Positions 32,679-44,678 of a stretch of DNA of 64,000 bases are shown one piece after another; position 1 is the first letter of the stretch, and every line of letters begins with the position of its first letter. The notes under the pieces are model-generated. The model saw nothing but the letters and a program-made list of their open reading frames with translations, did no database searches and had not been told where the DNA came from. The position numbers and the translations under genes are program-made. Origin of the DNA: Natronomonas salina. Its GTDB lineage: Archaea > Halobacteriota > Halobacteria > Halobacteriales > Haloarculaceae. The stretch covers positions 3,682,576 to 3,746,575 of the forward strand of contig NZ_CP058335.1 of NCBI RefSeq assembly GCF_013391105.1, read 5' to 3'.

Positions 32679-32834
32679 ATGAGTAGCCGACGCTCGAGAC
32701 CGGATATCCGAGGCGGGAGCGCGGCGGCCGACCCGCGAGAGCACGTCGTCGAGTGGCTGCTGCTTGACGGCTGGCGCTCGATGGTCGCTGGCGCGATCGT
32801 CGCGATTCCACTTCTGTCGCGCTCAATACAATGA
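32679..32834 (+). CDS. Possible 51-aa membrane peptide
   Basis: A 51-codon frame 62 bp after the preceding gene. It starts with a charged segment (MSSRRSRPDIRGGSAAADPR) and ends with an amphipathic then hydrophobic stretch (WLLLDGWRSMVAGAIVAIPL). No good TATA box is visible upstream, so it would depend on read-through from the 32431 gene. It could be a chance frame; the call rests mainly on the tidy length, ATG start and membrane-like C-terminus. Confidence 0.35.
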   Translation: MSSRRSRPDIRGGSAAADPREHVVEWLLLDGWRSMVAGAIVAIPLLSRSIQ

Positions 32835-32897
32835 CCTGCAGATAGTCGATGTGGTAAGCAGTCGAGAACATTGCATCCGCGCGACCGAAGGGAGCGC

Positions 32898-33055
32898 GGT
32901 TCGCGGCGACGAGGCGCGAAGCGCCGAGTCGCCGTAGCGCGCGCGGACTGGAGCGAGCGCAGCGAGCGAAAGGAGTACGCGCGCATATTTTCCCCAAGTT
33001 TTTGCCGCGGAGGCGTGTCCGCCTCTGGCGGACCGCCGGAGCGTGCAAAAAGTGG
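32898..33055 (-). repeat. Modular triple-hairpin intergenic element, copy A
   Basis: A 158-bp element directly after sucD, whose counterpart lies at 62553-62708. Three outer stems are conserved: ggcgac/gtcgcc (32905-32910 with 32928-32933), gcgcgcg/cgcgcgc (32937-32945 with 32978-32984) and ttttgc/gcaaaa extended by one T/A (32999-33005 with 33045-33051). Each encloses a hairpin that differs between copies; here the first contains ggcgcgaagcgcc. A block of 23 bases (32926-32948) is identical in both copies. The element sits between convergent genes, so a role in 3'-end formation is plausible. Confidence 0.8.
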
Positions 33056-33074
33056 GTGCCGAAAAGTGGGGTTC

Positions 33075-33947
33075 CTAGAGGAAGTCCTCGATGTGGTCGA
33101 CGACCTCGTCGGGGGTGTCGCCGACCGGGACGCCCGCGTCGTTGAGCGCGTCGATCTTCGACTGGGCGGTGCCGGTGCCGCCGCCGCCGGAGACGATGGC
33201 GCCGGCGTGGCCCATCCGCTTGCCCGGCGGCGCGGTACGGCCGGCGATGAAGCCCGCGACGGGGGTGTCCATGTACTCGCCGATGAACCGGGCGGCCTCC
33301 TCCTCGTCCTCGCCGCCGATCTCGCCGCACATCGCGACCGCCTTCGTCTCGGGGTCGTTCTCGAACATCTCGAGGGCGTCGACGAAGTCGGTGCCGATGA
33401 TCGGGTCGCCGCCGATGCCGACGGCGGTGGTCTGGCCGATGCCGCGCTGGGTGAGGTTGTCGACGACCTGGTAGGTCAGGGTGCCAGAGCGGGAGACCAG
33501 GCCGACCTCGCCGTCGGAGAAGATGTTGCCCGGTAGGATGCCGAGCTTGGCCTCGCCGGGCGTGATGACGCCGGGGCAGTTCGGACCGACCAGCGTGGTG
33601 TCGGTCTCGCCGAGCTTCTTGTAGACCTTGGCCATGTCCTGCTGGGGGATGCCCTCGGTGATGGCGACGACGAGGTCCAGCGGCGCGTCGAGGGCCTCCA
33701 GCAGCGCGTCGGCGGCGAAGGCCGGCGGGACGAAGACGACCGACGTGTCGGCGTCCTCCTCGCGGGCGGCCCCGGAGACGGTGTCGTACACCGGGATGCC
33801 GTCGACCTCCTGGCCGCCCTTGCCGGGGACGGCGCCGGCGACGACGTTGGTTCCGTACTCCACCATCTGGCGGGTGTGGAACTTGCCCTCCCCGCCGGTG
33901 ATGCCCTGTACCAGGACGCGGCTGTCGTTGTCGACTAGGATGCTCAT
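33075..33947 (-). CDS. sucD: Succinate-CoA ligase (ADP-forming) subunit alpha
   Basis: 290-aa alpha subunit of succinyl-CoA synthetase, which couples succinyl-CoA hydrolysis to nucleotide triphosphate formation in the citric acid cycle. CoA-binding Rossmann domain: [21 protein letters not shown] and [18 protein letters not shown]; ligase domain with [20 protein letters not shown]. The phospho-His is in the segment [19 protein letters not shown]. sucC lies upstream with a 4-bp overlap (ATGA at 33944-33947), so the pair is one operon. The modular hairpin element follows 19 bp after the stop codon. Confidence 0.97.
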   Translation of the reverse strand: MSILVDNDSRVLVQGITGGEGKFHTRQMVEYGTNVVAGAVPGKGGQEVDGIPVYDTVSGAAREEDADTSVVFVPPAFAADALLEALDAPLDLVVAITEGIPQQDMAKVYKKLGETDTTLVGPNCPGVITPGEAKLGILPGNIFSDGEVGLVSRSGTLTYQVVDNLTQRGIGQTTAVGIGGDPIIGTDFVDALEMFENDPETKAVAMCGEIGGEDEEEAARFIGEYMDTPVAGFIAGRTAPPGKRMGHAGAIVSGGGGTGTAQSKIDALNDAGVPVGDTPDEVVDHIEDFL

Positions 33948-35089
33948 TGTTGTTCCTCCTCGGCGTACTGGACCGCACGCTGGACGGCGTCCTCCAGCGT
34001 CTTCTCGACGGTCACGAGGTCGGTGTTCAGGATCTCCATGCCCTCCTCTGCGTTCGTGCCGGCGAGCCGGACGACGACGGGCTTGGGGATCTCGTCGAAC
34101 TGCTCGAGGGCCTCGTTGATACCCTTCGCGACCTCGTCGCCGCGGGTGATGCCCCCGAAGATGTTGAAGACGACGCTGTCGACGTTCTCGTCGGAGAAGA
34201 CCATGTCGAGGGCGTTCGTCACGCGCTCGGCCTTCGCGCCGCCGCCGATGTCGAGGAAGTTGGCGGGCGCGCCGCCGTAGTGGTCGACGAGGTCCAGCGT
34301 CGTCATCACGAGCCCGGCGCCGTTGCCGATGATGCCCGTGTTGCCGGAGAGGCGGACGTAGTCGAAGCCGTACTCGTTGGCCTTGGCCTCGAGGTCGTCC
34401 TCTGCGGCCTCCTCCTCCATCTTCGCGAGGTCGGGCTGGCGGAACAGCGCGTCCTCGTCGATGTTCATGACGGCGTCGGCCGCGACGACCTCGTCGTCCG
34501 AGGTGATCATCAGCGGGTTGACCTCGATCTCCGTGGCGTCCTTGTCGTCCCACAGCTGGAAGAGCGTCCGGAGGATGGAGGCGACGTCGCCGGCGACCTC
34601 GCGGTCGACGCCGGCCTCGTAGACGGCCTTCCGCGCCTCGTAGGACTGCATCCCGAAGACGGGGTCGACGTGCTCGCGCGTGATGGCCTCGGGGTCCTCG
34701 GCGGCGACCTCCTCGATGTTCACGCCGCCGCGGGTCGAGACCATCGCCACGGGCTCGCCCTCGTTGCGGTCCATCGTCACGCCGACGTACAGCTCGTTGA
34801 CGAAGTCGACGGCGGCCTCGACGAGCACGCGGTCGACGTGGAGCCCCTTGAGGTCCATCCCGATGATCTTCTCGGCCGCCTCGCGGGCCTCGTCGGCGTC
34901 CTCGACGAGCTCGATGCCGCCGGCCTTCCCGCGGCCGCCGACCTGTACCTGCGCCTTGATCGCGACGGGGTAGCCGATCTCGTCAGCTGCCGCGACCGCC
35001 TCGTCGACGGTCGAGGCCAGCTGGGAGTCCGGGACCGGCACCCCGGCGTCGGCGAAGACACCCTTCGCTTGGTATTCGTGTAGCTTCAT
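33944..35089 (-). CDS. sucC: Succinate-CoA ligase (ADP-forming) subunit beta
   Basis: 381-aa beta subunit of succinyl-CoA synthetase. The N-terminal ATP-grasp domain begins [20 protein letters not shown] and contains [19 protein letters not shown]; the metal and nucleotide site EIEVNPLMI follows; the C-terminal ligase domain has [20 protein letters not shown] and [16 protein letters not shown]. The ATG at 35089 matches the family start. It is first in the sucCD operon. The gene ahead on the same strand (35282-36229) is separated by 192 bp, so sucC has its own promoter. Confidence 0.97.
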   Translation of the reverse strand: MKLHEYQAKGVFADAGVPVPDSQLASTVDEAVAAADEIGYPVAIKAQVQVGGRGKAGGIELVEDADEAREAAEKIIGMDLKGLHVDRVLVEAAVDFVNELYVGVTMDRNEGEPVAMVSTRGGVNIEEVAAEDPEAITREHVDPVFGMQSYEARKAVYEAGVDREVAGDVASILRTLFQLWDDKDATEIEVNPLMITSDDEVVAADAVMNIDEDALFRQPDLAKMEEEAAEDDLEAKANEYGFDYVRLSGNTGIIGNGAGLVMTTLDLVDHYGGAPANFLDIGGGAKAERVTNALDMVFSDENVDSVVFNIFGGITRGDEVAKGINEALEQFDEIPKPVVVRLAGTNAEEGMEILNTDLVTVEKTLEDAVQRAVQYAEEEQQ

Positions 35090-35281
35090 CTCTGGCTCGT
35101 ACGGTAATTCACGCAATCGGGAGTTAGTAGTTCCGGAAGCGGTACCCGCCCAGCCCGAAATCCGGACGTCTGTCAGCGATACTGGCGGTTCCTCTCCCGA
35201 GCGTTGGGTCTCCCCGTCGACGGCCGCCGGTCCCGACCAGAACCCGCGAGGTCTGTCACCGTGCGTCGAACTCGACGCCGC

Positions 35282-36229
35282 TCAGGCGGCTCGCCCGTCG
35301 TCGGCGCCCTCGATGGCGACGAGCTCCTCGACCGGCGGAATGTCGCCGTCGGCGTCGGTGATGATGTCGAGCCGCCGGGTGAGCTTCTCGCGAGCGTACT
35401 CGACGATGGCGGCGTGGTTCACCGGCCCCTCGATGTCGGTGAAGATCCCTGCGACGTGGGGCATCAGTTCGGTCAGCACCTCCTGTGGAACCGACTCGTC
35501 GACGCCCTCTTCGCGGATCAGCCGCTGGACCTCGTGCATCCCGAAGCCGACGTGCCGGCCCTCGTCGCTGCGGATCTTGGCGATGCCGGCGACGAGTCCC
35601 TCGAGGTGGGGGAGCTCCTCGCGCGGCCGAGTCGTCACGGCGTTGTCGCCGGTCGGGCTGAACGCCGACTGGAGGCTGTAGTAGGCAGTCTGGGCCAGGA
35701 CGGACTCGGCGACGACGTGGTAGTGACTGTACGCCCGCGCGAGCGTCTCGGGCGACTGGTCGTCCAGGAGGGCCGCCATCGCGTCCTCGACGGCGTCGAA
35801 CAGCGCCACGTAGTCGTCGTTGAGGTAGCGCTCGTCGGTCGGGTCGGTCACCTCGAGGTCGAGCTCCTCGGCGACCGGCGTGAGCACCTCCTCCCAGTAG
35901 CGGTCGAAGAACCGGGTGTGCTTGGCCTCCTCGTAGAGCTGCGTCGTGAGGAACATCTGCTCGTCCGTGCCCTCCAGGGCCATCGCGAGGGGCATGAGAT
36001 CCTCCGTGACAGCCTCCTCGCCGCCGCCGAAGCGAGCGACCCCGAGCCGGAGCATGTCGAACTCGTCGCCGCTGAACTCGCCCTCGTGGGCGAGCAGCTC
36101 CTCGCGGTCGCCCGCGAGGTCCAGCGCGTCGGGGTCCCAGTGCCGGTAGACGGCGTTGCGGAAGTACCCGCCCGCGAAGGAGTCGACGTCGCCCCGCGTG
36201 CCGCGGTCCGTGTCGGTGAGCTTGGCCAT
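35282..36229 (-). CDS. R2-like ligand-binding oxidase (ferritin-like, Mn/Fe)
   Basis: 315-aa ferritin-fold protein, commonly annotated as ribonucleotide reductase R2. The residues fit the R2lox group better: metal ligands Glu71 (GGGEEAVTED), Glu101 and His104 (YEEAKHTRFF), Glu175 (HVVAESVLAQ), Glu223 and His226 (RSDEGRHVGFG). Val74 and Tyr170 sit exactly where the Val-Tyr ether cross-link of R2lox forms (three residues after the first Glu, five before the fourth ligand). The usual R2 radical tyrosine arrangement is not evident and no nrdA-like gene is near. R2lox proteins bind a long-chain fatty acid and a Mn/Fe centre; the physiological reaction is unknown. It is divergent from an HTH regulator. 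Confidence 0.85.
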   Translation of the reverse strand: MAKLTDTDRGTRGDVDSFAGGYFRNAVYRHWDPDALDLAGDREELLAHEGEFSGDEFDMLRLGVARFGGGEEAVTEDLMPLAMALEGTDEQMFLTTQLYEEAKHTRFFDRYWEEVLTPVAEELDLEVTDPTDERYLNDDYVALFDAVEDAMAALLDDQSPETLARAYSHYHVVAESVLAQTAYYSLQSAFSPTGDNAVTTRPREELPHLEGLVAGIAKIRSDEGRHVGFGMHEVQRLIREEGVDESVPQEVLTELMPHVAGIFTDIEGPVNHAAIVEYAREKLTRRLDIITDADGDIPPVEELVAIEGADDGRAA

Positions 36230-36236
36230 ATCCTTG

Positions 36237-36250
36237 CCACGTGGTACCAC
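36237..36250. promoter_or_regulatory. Overlapping palindromes between divergent genes
   Basis: The sequence ccacgtgg (36237-36244) and the 10-bp palindrome gtggtaccac (36241-36250) overlap, giving three alternating half-sites ccac/gtgg/ccac, 7 bp before the start of the R2-like oxidase gene. On the other side lies the TATA-like tttttatgg (36285-36293) of the HTH gene. The position suits binding by the divergently encoded regulator; this is an inference. Confidence 0.4.
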
Positions 36251-36315
36251 TGGTTCAGGACTGCCCCGGTTATCTGTGGGGTGTTTTTTATGGGGCCGCT
36301 GACCGTGGGACGGGT

Positions 36316-36966
36316 ATGCGCACCGCGACGATCCGGATCGTGCCGCCCCCCGAGGGCCTCCACCCCGCCGACCGGGAGGTCGCCGCCCACCCGGACCTCG
36401 ACTGGGGGACCATCGACCACCTCACCGCTCTGGAGGACGGCACCGCGGTGCTGCTCTGCCGGCTCCGCGGCGACCGCGCCGCCCTCGACGACATCCTCGC
36501 CGCCGCCGACGGAATCGTCGACCACCGCGTCACGGTCGTCGACCGGACGGTGTACGCCCACGTCCACTTCGAGCCCACCGAGACCGCCCGGGCGCTGCTG
36601 GACCTCCGCCGCTCCCACGAACTCGTCGTCAGGATGCCCATCCGCTGGCGGAGCGACGACCGCCTCGAGGTCTCCGCCGTCGGCGACGACCGGACGCTAC
36701 AGGCGGCCGTGGCCGACCTTCCCGACTCGCTGGGCGTCGAACTCGTCGAGATCGGCGAGTACCAGCCCGCGACCGACCGCCCGGAGGCGCTGCTCACCGA
36801 CCGCCAGCTAGAGGTGCTCGACGCCGCCCTCGACGTGGGCTACTACGAGGAACCCCGGGAGGGGACCCAGGCCGACGTCGCCGAGGAGGTCGGCCTCGCT
36901 CCGGCGACCGTCGGAGAGCACCTGCGGCGCATCGAGGGGAAGGTCCTCCGCTCGCTGCGGGAGTGA
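36316..36966 (+). CDS. Bat-type HTH_10 transcriptional regulator
   Basis: 216-aa regulator of the bacterio-opsin activator family. Residues 1-155 form the conserved N-terminal sensory-like part (ATIRIVPPPEGLHPADREVA; GTAVLLCRLRGDRAALDDIL). The C-terminal 50 residues are the HTH_10 domain: LTDRQLEVLDAALDVGYYEE, then QADVAEEVGLAPATVGEHLR. A TATA-like box about 27 bp upstream supports the ATG at 36316. It is divergent from the R2-like oxidase, the most likely local target. It has the same length and layout as the regulator at 63148-63798. Confidence 0.88.
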   Translation: MRTATIRIVPPPEGLHPADREVAAHPDLDWGTIDHLTALEDGTAVLLCRLRGDRAALDDILAAADGIVDHRVTVVDRTVYAHVHFEPTETARALLDLRRSHELVVRMPIRWRSDDRLEVSAVGDDRTLQAAVADLPDSLGVELVEIGEYQPATDRPEALLTDRQLEVLDAALDVGYYEEPREGTQADVAEEVGLAPATVGEHLRRIEGKVLRSLRE

Positions 36967-37051
36967 CTCTCGAGGTATCCCGCCGCGTCGTTCGGTACGG
37001 TGACCGCGCGGAACCGCGTGAAGAACAGCTCGTACTCCGAGAGACCGCAGC

Positions 37052-37207
37052 TCAGCCGCCGATCTGGCTGAAGTTCTCGCTCCCGCACGGACAGGCGCCG
37101 ATGCCGATGGGTCTGGGTGTCCCGTCCAGGCGGACCTTCGCCGGGAACACCTTCCCGCAGGAACGACACTCGACGACGCACCGCGACTCCGTTTCCGTCT
37201 TCGACAT
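37052..37207 (-). CDS. Zinc-ribbon miniprotein, 51 aa
   Basis: A 51-residue protein on the minus strand. Cysteines form two pairs, VVECRSCGKVF and GACPCGSENFSQIGG, typical of a small zinc ribbon, with a charged N-terminus (MSKTETESR). The stop codon is 85 bp from the end of the convergent HTH gene. Metal binding is inferred from the cysteines. No function is known. Confidence 0.6.
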   Translation of the reverse strand: MSKTETESRCVVECRSCGKVFPAKVRLDGTPRPIGIGACPCGSENFSQIGG

Positions 37208-37444
37208 AGTCCAATAATCCGGGGATAGCGGCTTGGTGCTGCCGCCTATGATATTATGGGTGAATACGACCTCCTGGTAAACGGGATACGTGGAAGCGAT
37301 ATTTCTCGGAGAATTCGTGCGTTCGCCGCTGAAACGATGGCGTTCGGACCGTCGAAGTGGAATTCCGACGGTTCACCCCGGTCGCCACGGAGACGGTAAC
37401 GAATCAGAAGTGACGCCGGGGCCTACTCCGGGGCGGACGCAACC

Positions 37445-37567
37445 ATGACGGAGTACGATTGCCACGGCTGCGGACAGCCGTTCGACGCGACGGTCGAGAA
37501 CGAGTACGGGACCTACGAGTTCCGCCGGTGCCCGAACTGCGGGAGCGCGAAGACGACGCTCCTGTGA
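37445..37567 (+). CDS. Zinc-ribbon miniprotein, 40 aa
   Basis: A 40-residue protein: MTEYDCHGCGQPFDATVENE, then YEFRRCPNCGSAKTTLL. Two CxxC pairs 23 residues apart match the short zinc ribbons that haloarchaea encode in large numbers. It ends 6 bp before the convergent GDPD gene. In the 237 bp before it an inverted repeat accgtcg/cgacggt (37348-37372) is present. Role unknown. Confidence 0.55.
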   Translation: MTEYDCHGCGQPFDATVENEYGTYEFRRCPNCGSAKTTLL

Positions 37568-37573
37568 CCCGCC

Positions 37574-38245
37574 TCAGGGCGAGACTTCTGGCAGGACGCC
37601 CCACCGGTCGGCGATAACGCCGTCTACGCCGAGGTCGGCGAGCTCCTCGGCCTCGGAGCGCGTGTCGACGGTCCAGACGTTGACGCTCATGCCGGCGCGG
37701 TGGGCCTCGGTGACGACGCGGTCGGTGCAGACGGACAGCGACGGGTGGAGGTAGCCGCAGTCCAGGTCGATGGCCACCTCGACGCCGTCGGTGCCCTCCT
37801 CGTCGGTGATGTAGGCGCGGGGGACGTCGGGGTCGGCGTCGCGGCAGGCCGCGAGGATGTCGCGGTCGGACGAGGCGACGACGACCTGCGGGTGGGAGGC
37901 CGTGAGCTGCCGGAGGGCGTCGGCCTCGGTGCCGCGTTCCTTGAGGTCGACGTTGACGCCGACGGTGTCGGGGATGGCCTCGAGGACCGCCTCGAGCGTC
38001 GGGACGCCCTCGCCGGTGCCGAGGACGTCGAGGTACTGTAGCTCGGTCAGGGTGTGGTCGGCGACGGCCCCCTCCCCGTCCGTCACGCGGTCGACCGTAT
38101 CGTCGTGGATGACGACGAGCTCGCCGCTGCCGCAGCGCCGCACGTCGATCTCGATGGCGTCGGCGATCGCCGCCGCCTCCTCGATGGCCCGGCGGGTGTT
38201 CTCCGGGCGGTTGGAGGCGAACCCGCGGTGGGCGATCAGTCGCAT
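37574..38245 (-). CDS. Glycerophosphodiester phosphodiesterase
   Basis: 223-aa GDPD-family hydrolase with a TIM barrel, splitting glycerophosphodiesters into glycerol phosphate and an alcohol. Catalytic and metal residues are in LIAHRGFASNRPENTRRAIE (His, Glu), AIEIDVRRCGSGELVVIHDD (Glu, Asp, His) and VNVDLKERG. The C-terminal strand VNVWTVDTRSEAEELADLGV closes the barrel. There is no signal peptide, so it is cytoplasmic. The length is typical. The enzyme may serve in lipid turnover of archaeal phosphodiesters. Confidence 0.93.
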   Translation of the reverse strand: MRLIAHRGFASNRPENTRRAIEEAAAIADAIEIDVRRCGSGELVVIHDDTVDRVTDGEGAVADHTLTELQYLDVLGTGEGVPTLEAVLEAIPDTVGVNVDLKERGTEADALRQLTASHPQVVVASSDRDILAACRDADPDVPRAYITDEEGTDGVEVAIDLDCGYLHPSLSVCTDRVVTEAHRAGMSVNVWTVDTRSEAEELADLGVDGVIADRWGVLPEVSP

Positions 38246-38392
38246 GTACGGGACTGTCGCGAGGGAGGATAAGTGCCTGTCGCAATCTTCGCCGTCTGTG
38301 CCGACCTTCTATAAAAGTGGTCGCCACGCGGCGGAGGTGTCCGACCGCCGACGCCGGGCGGCTTTATCGGCGCGGCGGCCGTTGGTGGTCGC

Positions 38393-39100
38393 ATGGGAGT
38401 CAGCTACGACTTCGACGGGCGGGTCGTCCTGGTCACCGGCGCGAGCGGCGCGCTGGGCAGTGCCGTCGCGGCGGCGTTCGACGACGCCGGGGCGACGGTC
38501 TGCGGCGCCGACGTCGTCGCGCCGGACGACGAGGACGCGGAAGTCGACCCCTCGACGATCGAGTTCTACGAGACCGACGCCACCGACGAGGGGAGCGTCG
38601 GCGAGACCGTCGAGGCGGTCGTCGACGACCACGGGCGTCTCGACGCCGTGTGCAACATCGCCGGCACCTGGCGCGGCGGCGACCCCATCCACGAGACCGA
38701 CGTCGAGGAGTTCGAGATGCTGCTGGACGTCAACCTGAAGTCGATGTTCCTGACCTCGAAGCACGCCATCCCGCACCTCCGGGACTCGGAGGGCGCCATC
38801 GTCTCGGTGTCGGCGCGGTCGTCCCTGGAGGGCGGCGAGGGCGACGGCCCCTACCGCGCGTCGAAGGCGGGCGTCCGGCTGCTCACGGAGACCATCGCCG
38901 AGGAGAACCTCGGGACGGTCCGCGCCAACGCCATCATGCCGAGCGTCATCGACACCCCGATGAACCGCGAGATGATGCCCGACGCCGACCACGAGGAGTG
39001 GGTCGACCCGGCGGAGATCACGAACGTCGTCATGTTCCTCTGCAGCGACGAGGCCGAGGTGACGAGCGGGGCCGCGGTGCCCGTCTACGGGGAGGCCTGA
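38393..39100 (+). CDS. Short-chain dehydrogenase/reductase (FabG-like)
   Basis: 235-aa classical SDR: LVTGASGALGSAVAAAFDDA for the cofactor, VCNIAGTWRGGDP (N-x-AG), and the catalytic triad in SVSARSSLEGGEGDGPYRAS followed by K. VRANAIMPSVIDTPMNREMM resembles the FabG C-terminal region. A TATA-like ctttatc (about 38361) lies 32 bp upstream of the ATG. It is divergent from the GDPD gene. Substrate unknown; 3-oxoacyl-CoA or a related ketone is likely. Confidence 0.88.
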   Translation: MGVSYDFDGRVVLVTGASGALGSAVAAAFDDAGATVCGADVVAPDDEDAEVDPSTIEFYETDATDEGSVGETVEAVVDDHGRLDAVCNIAGTWRGGDPIHETDVEEFEMLLDVNLKSMFLTSKHAIPHLRDSEGAIVSVSARSSLEGGEGDGPYRASKAGVRLLTETIAEENLGTVRANAIMPSVIDTPMNREMMPDADHEEWVDPAEITNVVMFLCSDEAEVTSGAAVPVYGEA

Positions 39101-39193
39101 GCGCTGGTATCCGAGGGCTACCCAGTTAACGGCGTCCTTCGGGCGCGAGGAGTATCGAACCGATTTTGAAGCTGTCAGTACACCGGCAAGGTG

Positions 39194-40513
39194 ATGCAAC
39201 GAGAAACATGGGCGACACGAATCGGGTTCATCCTCGCGGCGGTCGGCAGCGCCGTCGGCCTGGGGAACATCTGGCGGTTCCCGTTCCAGACGGCCGAGAA
39301 CGGTGGTGCGGCGTTCCTGGTGGTCTACATCATCGCGGTGCTGCTCATCGGGATCCCCGCCATCCTCGCGGAGTTCGTCATCGGACGGCGATCGAAGCAG
39401 AGCGCGATCGGCGCCTTCGATGCGCTCGGCCGTCCCCGGTGGCGCTGGGTCGGCGCCGTCGGCGTCCTCGCCGGCTTCTGGACGCTGTCGTACTACAGCG
39501 TCGTCGGCGGCTGGGTCGTCCGCTACGCCATCGGGAGCGTGACGGGTGCGTACCTCGGCGATCCCGGAACCTACTTCGGCGCCATCTCGGCCGGCCCCGA
39601 AGCGGTGGCCTTCCACGCCGTCTTCATGCTCGTGACGATCGGGATCGTCGCCTTCGGCGTGGAGTCCGGCATCGAGATGGCGACGAAGCTGATGGTCCCG
39701 AGCATCATCCTCCTGATGCTGGGACTGGCCGTGTACGCGTTCACGCTCTCCGGTTCCGCCGCCGGTTACGAGTACTTCCTCTCGCCCGACTTCGATGCGC
39801 TCGTCGCTAACTTCGAGTCGGTCATCCCCGCCGCCGTCGGGCAGGCGCTGTTCTCGCTGTCGCTCGGTTACGCGGTGATGATCACCTACGCGTCGTACAT
39901 CGACCGCGACGAGAACCTCGGGGTCGACGGCCTGTCGATCGCGATCACGAACACGTTCGTCGCCGTCCTCGCGGGGCTGGTCGTGTTCCCGCTGCTGGCC
40001 GCCCAGGGTGTCGACTACGGGAGCGAGGGTCCGGGTGCGATCTTCGTTACGGTCCCCACCGCCTTCGCCGACCTGCCGAACCTCGCCGCGCGAGCCATCG
40101 GGTTCGTGTTCTTCTTCGTCGTCTTCATCGCGGCGCTGTCCTCCGCCATCTCGCTGCTGGAGGTCGTCACCTCCCACCTCGTCGACAGCTACGACGTCGA
40201 TCGGAAGCCCATCGCAGTGGGGCTCGGAGTGATCATCTTCGTGCTCGGGATCCCCTCCGCCTGGGACACGGCGTGGCTGACCTGGTTCGACCTCGTCAGT
40301 GTGAACCTGCTGCTCCCCGTGGGCGTCTTCGGCGTCGTCGTCTTCGCCGGGTGGATCCTGTCGGCCGACGCGACCGACGAGCTCGGGCGGGGCGCGCCGT
40401 CGCTGCGGGGCGTCGCGCCGGTGTGGCTGTGGTCGCTCCGGACAATCGTCCTGCTGGCCGTCCTCGGCACGCTCGTCCTCAGCCTGGGGTCGCTCACCGC
40501 CCCGCCGCTGTGA
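39194..40513 (+). CDS. Sodium-dependent transporter (NSS/SNF family)
   Basis: 439-aa sodium symporter of the neurotransmitter/amino-acid (NSS) family with the LeuT fold. Eleven predicted helices start right at the N-terminus. Family hallmark in helix 1: GFILAAVGSAVGLGNIWRFP with the sodium-coordinating small residues, followed by NGGAAFLVVYIIAVLLIGIP in helix 2. Helix 6 and 8 signatures are also visible (GQALFSLSLGYAVMITYASY; FFVVFIAALSSAISLLEVV). The substrate is probably an amino acid or a related small solute. The ATG at 39194 is preferred over an adjacent GTG. Confidence 0.93.
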   Translation: MQRETWATRIGFILAAVGSAVGLGNIWRFPFQTAENGGAAFLVVYIIAVLLIGIPAILAEFVIGRRSKQSAIGAFDALGRPRWRWVGAVGVLAGFWTLSYYSVVGGWVVRYAIGSVTGAYLGDPGTYFGAISAGPEAVAFHAVFMLVTIGIVAFGVESGIEMATKLMVPSIILLMLGLAVYAFTLSGSAAGYEYFLSPDFDALVANFESVIPAAVGQALFSLSLGYAVMITYASYIDRDENLGVDGLSIAITNTFVAVLAGLVVFPLLAAQGVDYGSEGPGAIFVTVPTAFADLPNLAARAIGFVFFFVVFIAALSSAISLLEVVTSHLVDSYDVDRKPIAVGLGVIIFVLGIPSAWDTAWLTWFDLVSVNLLLPVGVFGVVVFAGWILSADATDELGRGAPSLRGVAPVWLWSLRTIVLLAVLGTLVLSLGSLTAPPL

Positions 40514-40623
40514 ACGCGACGGCGGGCGATCCGTCCGCGAACTCTCACGGGCCGGCCGTGTGAACCCCTGCCGATAGCGGAAACCCTTTTCCTCGGCTCC
40601 GCGTGCTTCCGGTAGCAACTGTC

Positions 40624-42174
<1,551 letters not shown>

Positions 42175-42176
42175 CG

Positions 42177-42413
42177 ATGAAGCTGGACCTGCCCGACGAC
42201 GCCGATACCGACGAGGCCGCGGCGATCGCCGCCGCCCTCCGCGCGCACGTCGCCGCAGACGAGTCCGAGGAAGACGACGCGGCGCCCCCCTGGGCCGGCG
42301 AGAAGTGGACGTTCAAGGGTCGCGTTGACAGTCTCCAGAACCGCCGCGTCCGCGTGCCGACCGACGCGCCGACGGACGCCTGGACGGCCGCCGGCCGGAC
42401 GGACCGGTACTGA
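42177..42413 (+). CDS. pccX: Small subunit of acyl-CoA carboxylase (PccX-like)
   Basis: 78-aa acidic protein starting 2 bp after pccB. The helix [20 protein letters not shown] and the C-terminal pattern [19 protein letters not shown] match the small 'acc operon' protein of haloarchaea, which in Haloferax mediterranei (PccX) is needed for propionyl-CoA carboxylase activity. Its position between pccB and pccA is the normal gene order. The conserved tryptophans near the C-terminus probably contact the large subunits. Confidence 0.85.
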   Translation: MKLDLPDDADTDEAAAIAAALRAHVAADESEEDDAAPPWAGEKWTFKGRVDSLQNRRVRVPTDAPTDAWTAAGRTDRY

Positions 42414-42553
42414 CCCGGCTCGGACGTCCCAGATACCCCGGTCGTCAACGAGTATTCTCGGTCCGGTAGACGTCCCGCCCTGGGGAAACTCTCCCGAAGT
42501 TGAAGATTGTTAAAATCGATAGAATAACGTGCGACCCGGGACACCCCACGGGT

Positions 42554-44383
<1,830 letters not shown>

Positions 44384-44419
44384 ACCGCTGGGAACTACGG
44401 CAGAACTCTTCTTCGCGTC

Positions 44420-44587
44420 TTATCGCTGCTCGCTGACCGTCGTCTCCTCGCCGGCGGGGACGGCCAGCCACGCTTCGTCCGTCGAGACGTCGGCGATGAC
44501 GAACGCCGCCTCGCCGTCGCACTCGTCGTACGACGCCTGCACCCGACGCTCGCACTTCGTCTTGATAATGTCCGTCGTCTCACTCAT
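44420..44587 (-). CDS. Small haloarchaeal protein (DUF7556-like)
   Basis: 55-aa acidic protein with CERRVQASYDECDGEAAFVI and ADVSTDEAWLAVPAGEETTV, a pattern shared by a small conserved haloarchaeal family (recalled as DUF7556; number unchecked). It ends 36 bp from pccA, which it faces. The ATG at 44587 is chosen over 44644 because the longer form adds an arginine-rich segment. Role unknown. Confidence 0.6.
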   Translation of the reverse strand: MSETTDIIKTKCERRVQASYDECDGEAAFVIADVSTDEAWLAVPAGEETTVSEQR

Positions 44588-44678
44588 TATGGCCACACTC
44601 ATCCGGTCTCGTACAAGAGTATTTCGTCTCCGTCCAATTATCACGGTCGAAGGTGAAACCTCGTCTCGTAAGCACCTC

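Noticed and set aside
33947..35083. Long plus-strand open frame opposite sucC
   Set aside because: It mirrors sucC codon by codon; its composition (runs of Val, Asp, Gly, Arg) is the usual antisense shadow in G+C-rich genomes and matches no family.
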